From: Mycobacterium sp. Marseille-P9652
GTDB taxonomy: Bacteria > Actinomycetota > Actinomycetes > Mycobacteriales > Mycobacteriaceae
NCBI RefSeq assembly: GCF_902652685.1
Contig: NZ_CACRUY010000003.1
Coordinates: 1-64,000 of the forward strand
DNA: 64,000 nt
Direction: 5' to 3'
The number at the start of each line of letters is the position of its first letter. Positions within the stretch are counted from its first letter, which is position 1. A model generated the notes under the pieces. It was not told the DNA's origin. It was given only the letters and a program-made list of their open reading frames with translations, and made no database searches. Below are positions 8,620-17,306 of the stretch, one piece after another. Made by a program: the position numbers and the translations under genes.

Positions 8620-9375
8620 ATGCGTCGAGCGGTTCGTTATCTACTCGTTATGGTAGCGGTCGCGTCGCTCGGCCTGTTCGGAAGCGCCGCGCGCGGCCTG
8701 GCCGCGGTCCCGCTCCCCCAGCCCGTGCCCGCAATAGCCTCGATATCGCCCGCCAACGGCGCGGTGGTGGGGGTGGCGCATCCCGTCGTCGTCACGTTCA
8801 GCGCACCGGTCACCGACCGCGCCGCCGCCGAGCGGACGATCCGCGTGACGTCACCGGTGATGACCGGGCACTTCGAGTGGCCCGAAAACAACGTCGTGCA
8901 GTGGGTTCCGGCCCACTACTGGCCCGCCCACTCCCACGTCTCGGTCACGGTCCAGGCGCTCGACAACACCGGTTTCGAGACCGGCGACGCGCTGCTGGGG
9001 GTGGCCAGCCTGTCCGCACACACCTTCACCGTCAGCCGCAACGGCGAGGTGCTGCGGACCATGCCGGCGTCGATGGGCAAGCCCAGCCGCCCCACCCCGA
9101 TCGGCAACTTCACCGCCCTGGAGAAGGAACGCACCGTGGTCATGGACTCGCGGACCATCGGCATCCCGCTGAGTTCGCCCGAGGGCTACAAGATCACCGC
9201 CAGTTACGCCGTGCGCGTCACCTGGAGCGGTGTCTACGTGCACTCCGCGCCGTGGTCGGTGGACTCGCAGGGCCACGCGAACGTCAGCCACGGGTGCATC
9301 AACCTGAGCCCGGACAACGCCGCATGGTACTTCAACCAGGTCAACGTGGGCGACCCGATTCAGGTGGTGGCCTGA
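8620..9375 (+). CDS. ldtA: L,D-transpeptidase LdtA (LdtMt1 type)
   Basis: A 251-residue exported enzyme that makes 3-3 cross-links in peptidoglycan by joining meso-diaminopimelate residues. It has an N-terminal signal or anchor helix (RYLLVMVAVASLGLFGSAA), one Ig-like domain (about residues 35-120) and a YkuD catalytic domain. The catalytic motif SHGCINLS places the nucleophile at Cys226, the residue number of the known M. tuberculosis LdtMt1 nucleophile. ATG 8620 gives 251 residues, as in Rv0116c, and has GAAGG upstream; GTG 8587 would add 11 residues. It diverges from oxyS and ends four bases from the convergent lipoprotein gene. Confidence 0.95.
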   Translation: MRRAVRYLLVMVAVASLGLFGSAARGLAAVPLPQPVPAIASISPANGAVVGVAHPVVVTFSAPVTDRAAAERTIRVTSPVMTGHFEWPENNVVQWVPAHYWPAHSHVSVTVQALDNTGFETGDALLGVASLSAHTFTVSRNGEVLRTMPASMGKPSRPTPIGNFTALEKERTVVMDSRTIGIPLSSPEGYKITASYAVRVTWSGVYVHSAPWSVDSQGHANVSHGCINLSPDNAAWYFNQVNVGDPIQVVA

Positions 9376-9379
9376 CCCG

Positions 9380-9988
9380 TCAGCCGGGCGGATTGGCCTT
9401 GATGGCGGCGTCCTGCTTGCGGCCGATGTCCGCCGCCGCGGCCTGGTCGATGGGATCGTTGGGCGCGCTGTCGAATTCCATGTTCACCAGCGCCTTGCCC
9501 TCGGTGAACAGCAGCACCGTGATCGCCTGCGAGTTGTCCGGCGACGTGCCCTGAATGATGTTGCCGTTGGAGCCGACGTCGACGGGCTGCCAGGTTCCGC
9601 TGACTTTGCTGGCGTAGTTGGCCTTCGTGTTTTCCACCCCCGCCGCCGCGGCCGCGGGGTCGGCCACGATCAGGATGGTGTCGCCGATCCGGCGGCTGTT
9701 GTCGGGGCTGGCGAACAACTGCGCGACACCCGCCGCGTTGTTGGGGTTCAGCACGGGCGGTTGCGGGGCGGCGACGTCGCCGCCGATGTCGCTCGGCTTG
9801 ATCAGCAGGCCGCTGTAGTCCTTGGGTTGCGCAGCCGCCGACGGGCTCGTGACGGTGCTGGACGAGGCGCTGGTCGACGACGACCCCTTGTTCTTGTCTT
9901 TGTCGTTGTCTCCACATCCGCTTACCAGGGCGCCCGTCACCAGAGTGGCGACGGCCCAGCCGGCGACGGCGCTGCGAGCAACCTCCAT
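9380..9988 (-). CDS. Conserved mycobacterial lipoprotein
   Basis: A 202-residue exported lipoprotein. A hydrophobic signal sequence ends in the lipobox LVSGC (Cys at about residue 24), followed by a low-complexity Lys/Ser/Thr linker and a soluble domain with no motif I can assign. ATG 9988 lies seven bases after GGAGGG; a GTG five codons earlier overlaps that site and is less likely. It is convergent with ldtA and far upstream of the divergent oxidoreductase gene. Location on the outer face of the membrane follows from the lipobox; the function is unknown. Confidence 0.75.
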   Translation of the reverse strand: MEVARSAVAGWAVATLVTGALVSGCGDNDKDKNKGSSSTSASSSTVTSPSAAAQPKDYSGLLIKPSDIGGDVAAPQPPVLNPNNAAGVAQLFASPDNSRRIGDTILIVADPAAAAAGVENTKANYASKVSGTWQPVDVGSNGNIIQGTSPDNSQAITVLLFTEGKALVNMEFDSAPNDPIDQAAAADIGRKQDAAIKANPPG

Positions 9989-10131
9989 GGGTGATCCCTC
10001 CACGTCGATCGATGTCCGATGGGAATTACGGCGCCTATGAAGATACGCGCAAGGCGTCGCCGGTGGGTACGCCTAAAGCGGCCTAAGCTGGCGTGCGGAA
10101 ACGGAGCCGGCGGGGTGAGGAGTCTTCGACG

Positions 10132-11076
10132 ATGACGGCTGAGACGGCGCATGCCGTGCGGTTCGACCGCTACGGCGGCAGGGATGTGTTGTACGTGGCC
10201 GACATCGACATGCCGTCGCCCGGGGCCGGCGAGGTGGTGGTCGAGGTCCGCGCGGCCGGCATCAATCCCGGCGAGGCCGGCATCCGCGTCGGGGCGTTGC
10301 ATGACATGTTTCCCGCCACCTTCCCGTCCGGGGAGGGCAGCGACCTCGCGGGCGTGGTGACCGCGGTCGGAGCGGGCGTCACCGAGTTCGCCGTCGGCGA
10401 CGAAGTGCTGGGCTTCAGCCTGCGCCGGTCCAGCCATGCCACCCACACCGCGGTGCCCGTCGGCCAGCTGATCCGCAAGCCCGCCGAATTGAGCTGGGAG
10501 GTCGCGGGTTCGCTGTATGTCGTCGGCGCGACGGCCTACGCCGCCGTCCGCGCGGTGGCGCCCCGGGCGGGGGACACGGTCGCGGTGTCGGCGGCCGCGG
10601 GCGGGGTGGGCAGCCTGGTCGTGCAGCTGCTCGTGCTGCGCGAGGCGGTGGTGCTCGGCATCGCCGGACCGGACAACGCGCAGTGGCTGCGGGAACACGG
10701 CGCGATTCCCGTCGAGTACGGTGACGGCCTGACGCAGCGGTTGCGTGAGGCGGCACCTGACGGCGTCGACGCCTTCATCGACCTGTTCGGGCCGGACTAT
10801 ATCGACGTGGCGGTCGACCTCGGCGTCGCGCCCGAGCGGATCGAGACCATCATCTCGTTCCAGAAGGCCGCCGAGGTGGGCGCCAAGACCGAGGGCAGCG
10901 CGGATGCGTCGACGCCGGAGGTGCTGGCCGAGATCGCCGAGCTGGTCACCAGCGGCGCAGTCGAGTTCGACATCGCCGCGACCTTCCCGCTGGACCGGGT
11001 GGCCGACGCGTTCGAACTTCTCGAGCAGCGCCACACTCACGGCAAAATCGTTCTGCTGCCGACCAATTCGGGGTGA
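10132..11076 (+). CDS. NADP-dependent quinone-oxidoreductase-like MDR enzyme
   Basis: A 314-residue zinc-independent medium-chain dehydrogenase/reductase. The N-terminal GroES-like domain has the AAGINPGEAGIR and GSDLAGVVTAVG motifs, and the Rossmann motif AAAGGVGSLVVQ lies near residue 158. No zinc-binding Cys cluster is present, which places it with quinone oxidoreductases or enoyl/zeta-crystallin types. The start is ATG 10132, after GGTGAGGAG. The O-methyltransferase gene follows about 50 bp downstream on the same strand. The substrate is not predictable. Confidence 0.82.
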   Translation: MTAETAHAVRFDRYGGRDVLYVADIDMPSPGAGEVVVEVRAAGINPGEAGIRVGALHDMFPATFPSGEGSDLAGVVTAVGAGVTEFAVGDEVLGFSLRRSSHATHTAVPVGQLIRKPAELSWEVAGSLYVVGATAYAAVRAVAPRAGDTVAVSAAAGGVGSLVVQLLVLREAVVLGIAGPDNAQWLREHGAIPVEYGDGLTQRLREAAPDGVDAFIDLFGPDYIDVAVDLGVAPERIETIISFQKAAEVGAKTEGSADASTPEVLAEIAELVTSGAVEFDIAATFPLDRVADAFELLEQRHTHGKIVLLPTNSG

Positions 11077-11127
11077 AGCAAAGCTCCATTCGGTGAGCAG
11101 ACCCCTGACGTGGTTACCCTCGACACC

Positions 11128-11787
11128 ATGGCCAACACTTTGCAGGATCCCAGGGTCGCGACGGTGCTCGACGCGATGTACGCCGAGGCGAACAACCAGA
11201 TGTCGCTATTGCGCGACAGGCGGGGCGATTTCGATCGGCCGATGAACGCGCGGGAACGCGCCGAGGCGATGAGCGAGTTCTACATCCCGGTGACCCCCGA
11301 GGCCGGCCGCCTGCTGTATTCGCTGGTGCGGGCGACGCGACCGGCCACGGTCGTCGAATTCGGCATGTCCTTCGGCATTTCGGCCCTTCACCTGGCGTCG
11401 GCGGTGCGCGACAACGGCAGCGGCCGGGTGGTGACCACCGAGCTCAGCCCCACCAAGATCGCCGCGGCGAAGAAGACGTTCGCCGACACTGGATTGGACG
11501 ACGTGATCACCGTTCTCGAGGGTGACGCGCTCGAGACGCTGGCGAAGCTCGACGGACCGGTCGATTTCGTGCTGCTCGACGGGTGGAAGGATCTGTACCT
11601 GCCAGTGATCGAACTGCTCGAGCCGCGCCTGTCGCCGGGTGTGCTGATCGTGGCGGACAACACCAATGCGGCAGACACACAGCCGTACCTGGACCGGGTG
11701 CGCGACCCGGCCAACGGCTACGTGAGCTTCAACTTCCTGGTGCGCGACAGCGACAGCATGGAAGTCAGCTGCCGCACGGGCGATTAG
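11128..11787 (+). CDS. SAM-dependent O-methyltransferase
   Basis: A 219-residue class I methyltransferase of the catechol/caffeoyl-CoA O-methyltransferase type. SAM motif I reads VVEFGMSFGISALHLA (about residues 68-83), acidic motif II is TTELSP, and VDFVLLDGWKDLY carries the metal/SAM-adjacent Asp. A GTG at 11110 could add six residues; neither start has a strong ribosome-binding site. The acceptor is unknown. It ends just before a GC-rich repeat region shared with the convergent acyltransferase. Confidence 0.8.
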   Translation: MANTLQDPRVATVLDAMYAEANNQMSLLRDRRGDFDRPMNARERAEAMSEFYIPVTPEAGRLLYSLVRATRPATVVEFGMSFGISALHLASAVRDNGSGRVVTTELSPTKIAAAKKTFADTGLDDVITVLEGDALETLAKLDGPVDFVLLDGWKDLYLPVIELLEPRLSPGVLIVADNTNAADTQPYLDRVRDPANGYVSFNFLVRDSDSMEVSCRTGD

Positions 11788-11806
11788 TCGCGATCGCGAG
11801 CGCGGC

Positions 11807-11853
11807 GGCGGGGATCGCAAGCGCGGCGTAGCCGGGCGCAGCGGGTCCCCGCC
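11807..11853. terminator. GC-rich stem-loop and short repeats between convergent genes
   Basis: GGCGGGGA (11807-11814) pairs with TCCCCGCC (11846-11853), with further GC pairing possible in the loop. A 14-bp direct repeat, GGCGTAGCCGGGCG, occurs at 11825-11838 and again at 11858-11871. The position between two convergent genes suggests a bidirectional terminator built in repeat-rich DNA. Confidence 0.45.
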
Positions 11854-11892
11854 AAAAGGCGTAGCCGGGCGGGGCCGGTCGCGACCGTAGGA

Positions 11893-13902
11893 CTAGCGCA
11901 GCGACTCCTCGAGCCACGGCGTCAACCACTTCACGCCCTCGGGGGTGAGGTGGACGCCGTCGCTGCGTACCTTGATGCCGTCGACCTTGGCGGTGTAAAC
12001 GCCGTCGGGACACAGCTTCTTGTTCAGGTCCAGGATCTGGACACCGGGGTGGTGCGCAACGGCCTTGCGCAGCATGGTGTTCCATAGGTTGACCCGCTCG
12101 GGCTGGTCCTCGGGATACAGGCGGCCGTCCGGCTTCTCGCCGCCCCGGCTGTAGGGCACCGTCGCGACGACGACCCGAACGCCGCTCGAGCCGGCGATGT
12201 CCAGGGCCCGCTCGAGCTCCCCGTTGAGGTAGGCGTCGAAAGTGGGGTCGCCGATGTGCGTCCACTGGCCCTCGTTGACGCGGTCGACGGTCTCCCAGCG
12301 ACCGATGATGAGCAGCGCGACGTCCGGCTGATCCTGGCTCACCTGATTCGACCACCTGATCGGCCAGCCGTCGCACTCCGGCCGCTGGTCCAGCGTCTTG
12401 CCGATGTACCGGTACGGCGTGCCGCGCACCAGGCTGCAGCCGATCACCGTGTGGTCCAGGAACGCGAACCCGGGCGTCGGGGGCAGGTAGTGCATCCACG
12501 TCCACCCGATCGAGTCGCCGAAGACGGATACGGTGAACGGCCGATTGGGATCCCGTGGCCGCGGGCGGCTCCCCCCCGGGGGAGACGGCGAGACCGCGGC
12601 GACCGACGAGACGCCGGGCGGGAGGCCGTCCTCCCGCAGCCCCGGCCCGGTGCCCACGGGGACCACCAGCAGGGTCACCGCGGCGGCGCTGGCCACGGTG
12701 GCCGCCGCGAGCGGCAGCAGCGGCACCCGCGCCGGCCGCCAGCGCCGGATTGGTTGCTCGATCAGCCACCACGACAGCGCCGCCACCGCGACCGTGACGG
12801 CGCAGCGGGCACCGAACAGCGGCAGACCGGACCAGCCCGTGCGTTCGCCGTTGAGCGCCAAGAAGATCGGCCAGTGCCAGAGGTAGACGCCGTAGGAGAT
12901 AGCACCCAGCCACACCAGCGGTCGCCAGGACAGCGCGCGGGCCACGGCTCCGCGTTGCTCGAGCGCCACCGGCGCGACGACGAGCACGGCCGCGAGCGCG
13001 ACGCCGATCAGCAGCCCGTGGCGGAACTCTCCTGCCTCGCCCGTCGCGTAGTGCACGGCCGCCGCCAGGCCCGCCAGCCCGAGCACCGGCAGGATGCGGG
13101 CGACCCGGCGCCCCCACCGGGTGCCGATCAGGCACCAGCCCCGGTTCAGCGATGGCCAGTCCCGCACGAGCAGGGCCGCCGCGGCGGCGCCAATGAGCAA
13201 CGCCTGCGCGCGGGTGTCGGTGCCGAAGTAGACGCGGTCGCGCGTCCCCGGGGACGTCAGCGCGATGGCGGCCGCGGCGGAGGCCAGCGCCCCCACGGTG
13301 GCGATGAGGAACATGGCGAAGCGCACCCCGCCGACGGTGGCGCGGGCGCGACGACGCCGCGCCCGCGCGGCCAGGGCGAGCGTCACCGCGATCAGCAACA
13401 CCGGCCAGACGAAGTAGTACTGTTCCTCCACACCCAGGGACCAGGTGTGTTGCAGCGGCGACGGCGGGGCGCCCTGGGTGAAGTAGTCGGTGTTCTGGGC
13501 GACGAACCGCCAGTTGGCCACCCACAGGAACGCGGCGATCGCGTCGTTCCGCAGGCCCGTTAGGGCCTGGTCCGGAAGCAGCCCGCGGGCCGCGGCGACG
13601 GTGAGCACCATCAAGACCAGGGCGGGCAGCAGCCGCCGCGCCCGCCGAATCCAGAAGCCGGTCAGGTCGATACGGCCATTGCGGCCCAGTTCGTCCAGGA
13701 GCAGGGAGGTGATCAGGAAGCCGCTGAGGACGAAAAACACGTCCACGCCGATGAAGCCGCCGCCGACGCCGGGGATCCCGCCGTGCCCCACCAGCACGAG
13801 TCCGACCGCGATGGCGCGCAGCCCGTCCAGCGCGGGAATGCCGTTGGCCCGTTCGGGTTTGTCCCAGACCGCGAGCCGACCGACCCGGCGCACGGGCGCC
13901 AC
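11893..13902 (-). CDS. Membrane acyltransferase with SGNH domain, Rv0111 type
   Basis: A 669-residue OafA/YrhL-type acyltransferase. The N-terminal acyltransferase-3 domain has about ten membrane segments and the motif FIGVDVFFVLSGFLIT near residue 50; YGVYLWHWPIFLAL is also typical. After an Arg/Pro-rich linker, a C-terminal extracytoplasmic SGNH domain carries FGDSIGW (Ser nucleophile) and SDGVHLTPEG (Asp-His pair). Such enzymes O-acetylate cell-envelope glycans or lipids. The start is GTG 13902. It matches Rv0111 in type and in its position relative to ldtA, except that the M. tuberculosis sugar genes gca-gmhA-gmhB-hddA are absent here. Confidence 0.87.
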   Translation of the reverse strand: MAPVRRVGRLAVWDKPERANGIPALDGLRAIAVGLVLVGHGGIPGVGGGFIGVDVFFVLSGFLITSLLLDELGRNGRIDLTGFWIRRARRLLPALVLMVLTVAAARGLLPDQALTGLRNDAIAAFLWVANWRFVAQNTDYFTQGAPPSPLQHTWSLGVEEQYYFVWPVLLIAVTLALAARARRRRARATVGGVRFAMFLIATVGALASAAAAIALTSPGTRDRVYFGTDTRAQALLIGAAAAALLVRDWPSLNRGWCLIGTRWGRRVARILPVLGLAGLAAAVHYATGEAGEFRHGLLIGVALAAVLVVAPVALEQRGAVARALSWRPLVWLGAISYGVYLWHWPIFLALNGERTGWSGLPLFGARCAVTVAVAALSWWLIEQPIRRWRPARVPLLPLAAATVASAAAVTLLVVPVGTGPGLREDGLPPGVSSVAAVSPSPPGGSRPRPRDPNRPFTVSVFGDSIGWTWMHYLPPTPGFAFLDHTVIGCSLVRGTPYRYIGKTLDQRPECDGWPIRWSNQVSQDQPDVALLIIGRWETVDRVNEGQWTHIGDPTFDAYLNGELERALDIAGSSGVRVVVATVPYSRGGEKPDGRLYPEDQPERVNLWNTMLRKAVAHHPGVQILDLNKKLCPDGVYTAKVDGIKVRSDGVHLTPEGVKWLTPWLEESLR

Positions 13903-14100
13903 CCACCGCGTCCGCGCAGCAGAGGGCGCCGGCGCGGGATACCTCCCGCCCGGCTCAGCGTTCGCCGTCAGCGCGCCCTTGTGACCCTGTCGCCCGGCGC
14001 CATAGTTGATGCCGATACGTCGCTGCCCCTCCTCGTGATCGGAGCAAGCCTAAATGCGGGGAACTCCGATGGCCGGAAGACACGCGCGCCCCGAGCCGCA

Positions 14101-15309
14101 TCAAAGGGGAAAACGACGACGGACGCCGTCGAAGCGCTCCCACATCAACGCTGTGCGTTCGGCGCTGGTGACGCGCGGGGTCTCTCGAGGCAGCGCCTCT
14201 GGGAGGTCGGCATGCTTGACCAGCCGGGTGGTCAGCGCCGCGGGCTCACCCGCGAGCATGTGGCGGTAGGTGAGGTTCCCGCGTTCGAACCCCTGGGTGT
14301 CGACCCAGTTGTGATAGCCGGGGTCGTGGTGGGCCAGAATCAGCCTCACTTTGCCGTCGCCGTCGACTGACGCCCGGCTCGGCGTGTAGCTCACCGGCCG
14401 GTAGAGAAAATCCATGCTGGTGAAGTACGCGCCCATGTTCGTGATCATCCACAGGCCCTCGTGGGCATCGAACTCGACGATGAGGGCTTCGTCCGGCCCC
14501 AGTTCCCAGTACATGTTGGCGGCGGTTCGTCCGCGCTTGCCGTCCGCATCCGACGGGTCCGGGCGGGGGAACCGGTTGGGATGCCGATGGTCTACGCCCC
14601 CATGGGCGAACGGGAAGTCGGGCCAGTCGCTCATCAGCCCGGTGACGAAATCCCCCGCCCAGCCCATCGCCTCGACCATCGTGGCGGGCGTCGGCACCGG
14701 CTTGGGCGACGTCATGTCGACGCGCTCGATGCGCATCCGCGCGGGGCGCTCATCCCAGCGGTCGAAGCCCTGACGGATGAACAGTTTTCGCGACGCGGCG
14801 GTGGTCGGCAACCAGTTCGGCCCACGCTCGGGACCGCCGACGTACAGCTCGAAAGTGCCGTCCGGCTCGACACGGAGTTGGTCGCCGAGCAGGTTCACCT
14901 CCGGCACGTCGCCAAAGGGCTCGTGCAGCACGCCGGGACCCCCCGGACGCGCGCCCTGCACGGTGACATTGAAAAACGGCGCGGTGCCGCGGGTTCCGGA
15001 GATGCGGTACGTCGATCCGCCGTCGATCCAGACCTGTTGGTAGGTGAAATCGGCGCAGTCTCCCCCGAGTTTGCGGGTCGGGTTACAGAAGGCGTGCAGC
15101 ACCGGATAGCGGCTGTCGCGGGTTTCCAGTGCCAGATCGAAGGCCTGCCCCAGATTCTGCGTGAGAAAGCGGAACGCGTCGGCGCGCTGCACACCCGACG
15201 TCGCGTTGAAGTCCTTGAACGCCTGCCTGCCGGCCGCTTTCAACCGCTCGCAGAACTGATCCCACGCGTCGCCGAGCGCCGCATCGTCTGCCCCTTCGCC
15301 GAAAGCCAT
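14101..15309 (-). CDS. DUF1214-domain protein
   Basis: A 402-residue protein of the DUF1214 type, with GPNWLPT and a C-terminal beta-rich region containing the conserved NMYWELGPDEALIVEFD stretch. Relatives are found in mycobacteria and rhodococci, often in catabolic clusters, and have no established reaction. The start is ATG 15309, preceded by GAAGGGG. It is the last gene of the leftward catabolic operon, 16 bp after the TIM-barrel gene. Its stop codon is the left edge of the inserted block; a further 200 bp without recognised features precede the Rv0111-type gene. Confidence 0.75.
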   Translation of the reverse strand: MAFGEGADDAALGDAWDQFCERLKAAGRQAFKDFNATSGVQRADAFRFLTQNLGQAFDLALETRDSRYPVLHAFCNPTRKLGGDCADFTYQQVWIDGGSTYRISGTRGTAPFFNVTVQGARPGGPGVLHEPFGDVPEVNLLGDQLRVEPDGTFELYVGGPERGPNWLPTTAASRKLFIRQGFDRWDERPARMRIERVDMTSPKPVPTPATMVEAMGWAGDFVTGLMSDWPDFPFAHGGVDHRHPNRFPRPDPSDADGKRGRTAANMYWELGPDEALIVEFDAHEGLWMITNMGAYFTSMDFLYRPVSYTPSRASVDGDGKVRLILAHHDPGYHNWVDTQGFERGNLTYRHMLAGEPAALTTRLVKHADLPEALPRETPRVTSAERTALMWERFDGVRRRFPL

Positions 15310-15325
15310 TGCATCCCCTTCGTTC

Positions 15326-16129
15326 TCAGGCGCCGAGCCTGTCGAGCATCGCGCTCACCGTCGCGCACGCCCGGCCGGCCGCCGCCAGCCTGCCCTCGGC
15401 GTCGATTCGCGGCCCGAGCAGTTCCAGGTCGAAGCCGAACCGGTAGCCCCCGGCCAACGCCTGAGCCACGAACGACTCGATCGGAATCGTGCCGTCGCCG
15501 GGCACCGCCCTGGCCGGCAGAGCCCGGTCTCCCAGCACGTAATCGCTCAACTGGATGAGTTGCGTCCGCGGCAGCGCCCGCCGCAGCAGGCCCGCGAGAT
15601 CGGCTTCGGCCCAGCAGTGGAACAGGTCGATGCAGACGCCGAGCCCGGCCCGCTCGGCGAGGGTGACGGTGTCCCGCAGGGTGTGTGCGATATGGATGTC
15701 GGCGTAGAGGCTGGACGCGTTCTCGATGGCCAGGGCGACGCCGGCCTCCTCCGCCTCCCGCACGCACGGTTCGATCGCGCGACAGAACCGGTCGGCCGCC
15801 TGCTCCCAGTCCAGTTCACCGCGCCCGCCGGTGAGCATGTAGATGCACCGCGCTCCCACCCCGGCGGCGGCATCGATGAGCCCGGACAGGTGCGCGCGTC
15901 CGCCGGTTACCGACTGCCCTTCCGCCGACAATCGGCCGTCGCCGAACAGGTGGTAGACCGCCTCGACCCGGTAACCCTCGCCCCGGACCAGCCGCGCGAA
16001 GCCGGGGTCGAGAAGTTGGGCGTCGAGGACGCTCAGGTGTCGCAGGCCGAGGGATGTCCAATGCCGTTGCAGCTCAGCGAGGTCCGCCCCGAGGAAGGTG
16101 ACATTGTGGACAGAGAGCCTGCTGCGCAT
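15326..16129 (-). CDS. Xylose-isomerase-like TIM-barrel protein
   Basis: A 267-residue sugar-phosphate isomerase/epimerase-like TIM barrel (AP-endonuclease-2 fold). Candidate metal ligands are IENASS (Glu), CIDLFHCW (Asp, His), QLSDY (Asp) and DLELLG (Glu). Such proteins isomerise or dehydrate small hydroxy-keto compounds in catabolic pathways. ATG 16129 begins seven bases after the sulfotransferase stop; an upstream extension to 16174 would overlap that gene. The substrate is unknown, but the placement indicates a role in the same pathway. Confidence 0.72.
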   Translation of the reverse strand: MRSRLSVHNVTFLGADLAELQRHWTSLGLRHLSVLDAQLLDPGFARLVRGEGYRVEAVYHLFGDGRLSAEGQSVTGGRAHLSGLIDAAAGVGARCIYMLTGGRGELDWEQAADRFCRAIEPCVREAEEAGVALAIENASSLYADIHIAHTLRDTVTLAERAGLGVCIDLFHCWAEADLAGLLRRALPRTQLIQLSDYVLGDRALPARAVPGDGTIPIESFVAQALAGGYRFGFDLELLGPRIDAEGRLAAAGRACATVSAMLDRLGA

Positions 16130-16136
16130 CGGTGTG

Positions 16137-17306
16137 TCAATCGCGCTCTTCGATGCCGACGCCGAACCGCTCACGGAAGGGCGTGAATTCGGCGTGCAGG
16201 TCTTCGAGATTCTCCCCGATGTCGGTCAACACGCGCGTGGAGTACCGGAACTTGCCGTAGCGGTCGCCGCGGTTGTGGGCCAGGTAGTCGCGCATGGCCG
16301 CCTCGGCCTCCGCGGTGAGGGTGCGGCCGCAGAAGGCGTAGTAGCGGCCCACGGTCGCGACCGGATCGGCGATGAAGTCGGAATAGGGGACGTGCAGGAT
16401 CCGGGGGTCGTCCACCATCGGGTGGGTCATGGTGTTGGCGATGCTGGCCCGAGTCATCTCGAGATGCTTCTTCGCCTCCACGGCGAGGTCGATCCCACCG
16501 ACGATGCCGTCGAGGATGTCGGCCATCATCATGGTGCGGGACGCCGCGACCTGGACGGGGTCGCGGTGCAGCCACACCAGGGTCGCGTCGGGATAGGCAC
16601 CGAACAGCTCCTGCAGGCGAAACCCGTGAAAGCCCTTCAGCACCCAGTATTTTCGCGGGCGGTTGTACTGGAACTGTTGCAGCATCGCCTTGTGCAGCCG
16701 GTACTGCGCCGCCGCGTCCGTCGGCAGGCCGGCGACCAGTGTCTGCATCGGGACCCGCCACCACGCCGTCGGGGTCATCACCCGGAAGTCGAAGGCCCAG
16801 GTGCGCTCGTCTTCCGGAAGACCGTCGCCGAGCATGTCGTTGTAGGGGTGGCTGAGCAGCCATTTGGGCATCTTCGCGTTGATCTCACGCCAGTCGGCGT
16901 CCGCCCGGGACCGGCGCGGGTCGTCCGGGCCGGTGACGCCGGGCGGCGGTGACGGGTACATCACCTCCCAGAAGCGCAGCGCGCGGGCGTGTGGATCCAC
17001 CGCCATCAGGGCGTGCATCAGCGTGGTGCCCGAGCGCGGCTCGCCCGTCACGAACATCGGCCGATCGATCACCTCGGCGGCGATCGGATAGCGGTTGCGG
17101 TCCTCGATGAACTCCAGCCGCGACGTCAGCAGCCAGTGACAGACGTCCTCCGCCTGTGCGACGCCGTTCGGGTCCATGCCGATGGCGTTGAGGTGGTCGA
17201 CCGCCAAGCGGAACCGCTCCGGCAGCGTCGGATCGCCGTAGTCGTCGAGTCCCGTCTCGGTGCGGGCGCGGGCGAGCATCGCGTTCGCGTCGAGTGCTGC
17301 CGTCAC
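16137..17306 (-). CDS. Sulfotransferase family protein
   Basis: A 389-residue protein with the 5'-phosphosulfate-binding loop GEPRSGTTLMHALM (about residues 88-101) and a 3'-phosphate-type segment WLHRDPVQVAASR. These are the PAPS-binding elements of sulfotransferases. Many mycobacterial paralogues have this architecture without proven activity. GTG 17306 shares its TGA with the stop of the upstream luciferase-like gene (GTGA overlap), which supports translational coupling. A sulfotransferase inside a catabolic operon is unusual; it may modify a hydroxylated intermediate or serve another nucleotide-dependent role. Confidence 0.78.
   Translation of the reverse strand: MTAALDANAMLARARTETGLDDYGDPTLPERFRLAVDHLNAIGMDPNGVAQAEDVCHWLLTSRLEFIEDRNRYPIAAEVIDRPMFVTGEPRSGTTLMHALMAVDPHARALRFWEVMYPSPPPGVTGPDDPRRSRADADWREINAKMPKWLLSHPYNDMLGDGLPEDERTWAFDFRVMTPTAWWRVPMQTLVAGLPTDAAAQYRLHKAMLQQFQYNRPRKYWVLKGFHGFRLQELFGAYPDATLVWLHRDPVQVAASRTMMMADILDGIVGGIDLAVEAKKHLEMTRASIANTMTHPMVDDPRILHVPYSDFIADPVATVGRYYAFCGRTLTAEAEAAMRDYLAHNRGDRYGKFRYSTRVLTDIGENLEDLHAEFTPFRERFGVGIEERD

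Noticed and set aside
11825-11871. CRISPR-like array
   Set aside because: Only two copies of a 14-bp GC-rich repeat are present, without regular spacers or cas genes.
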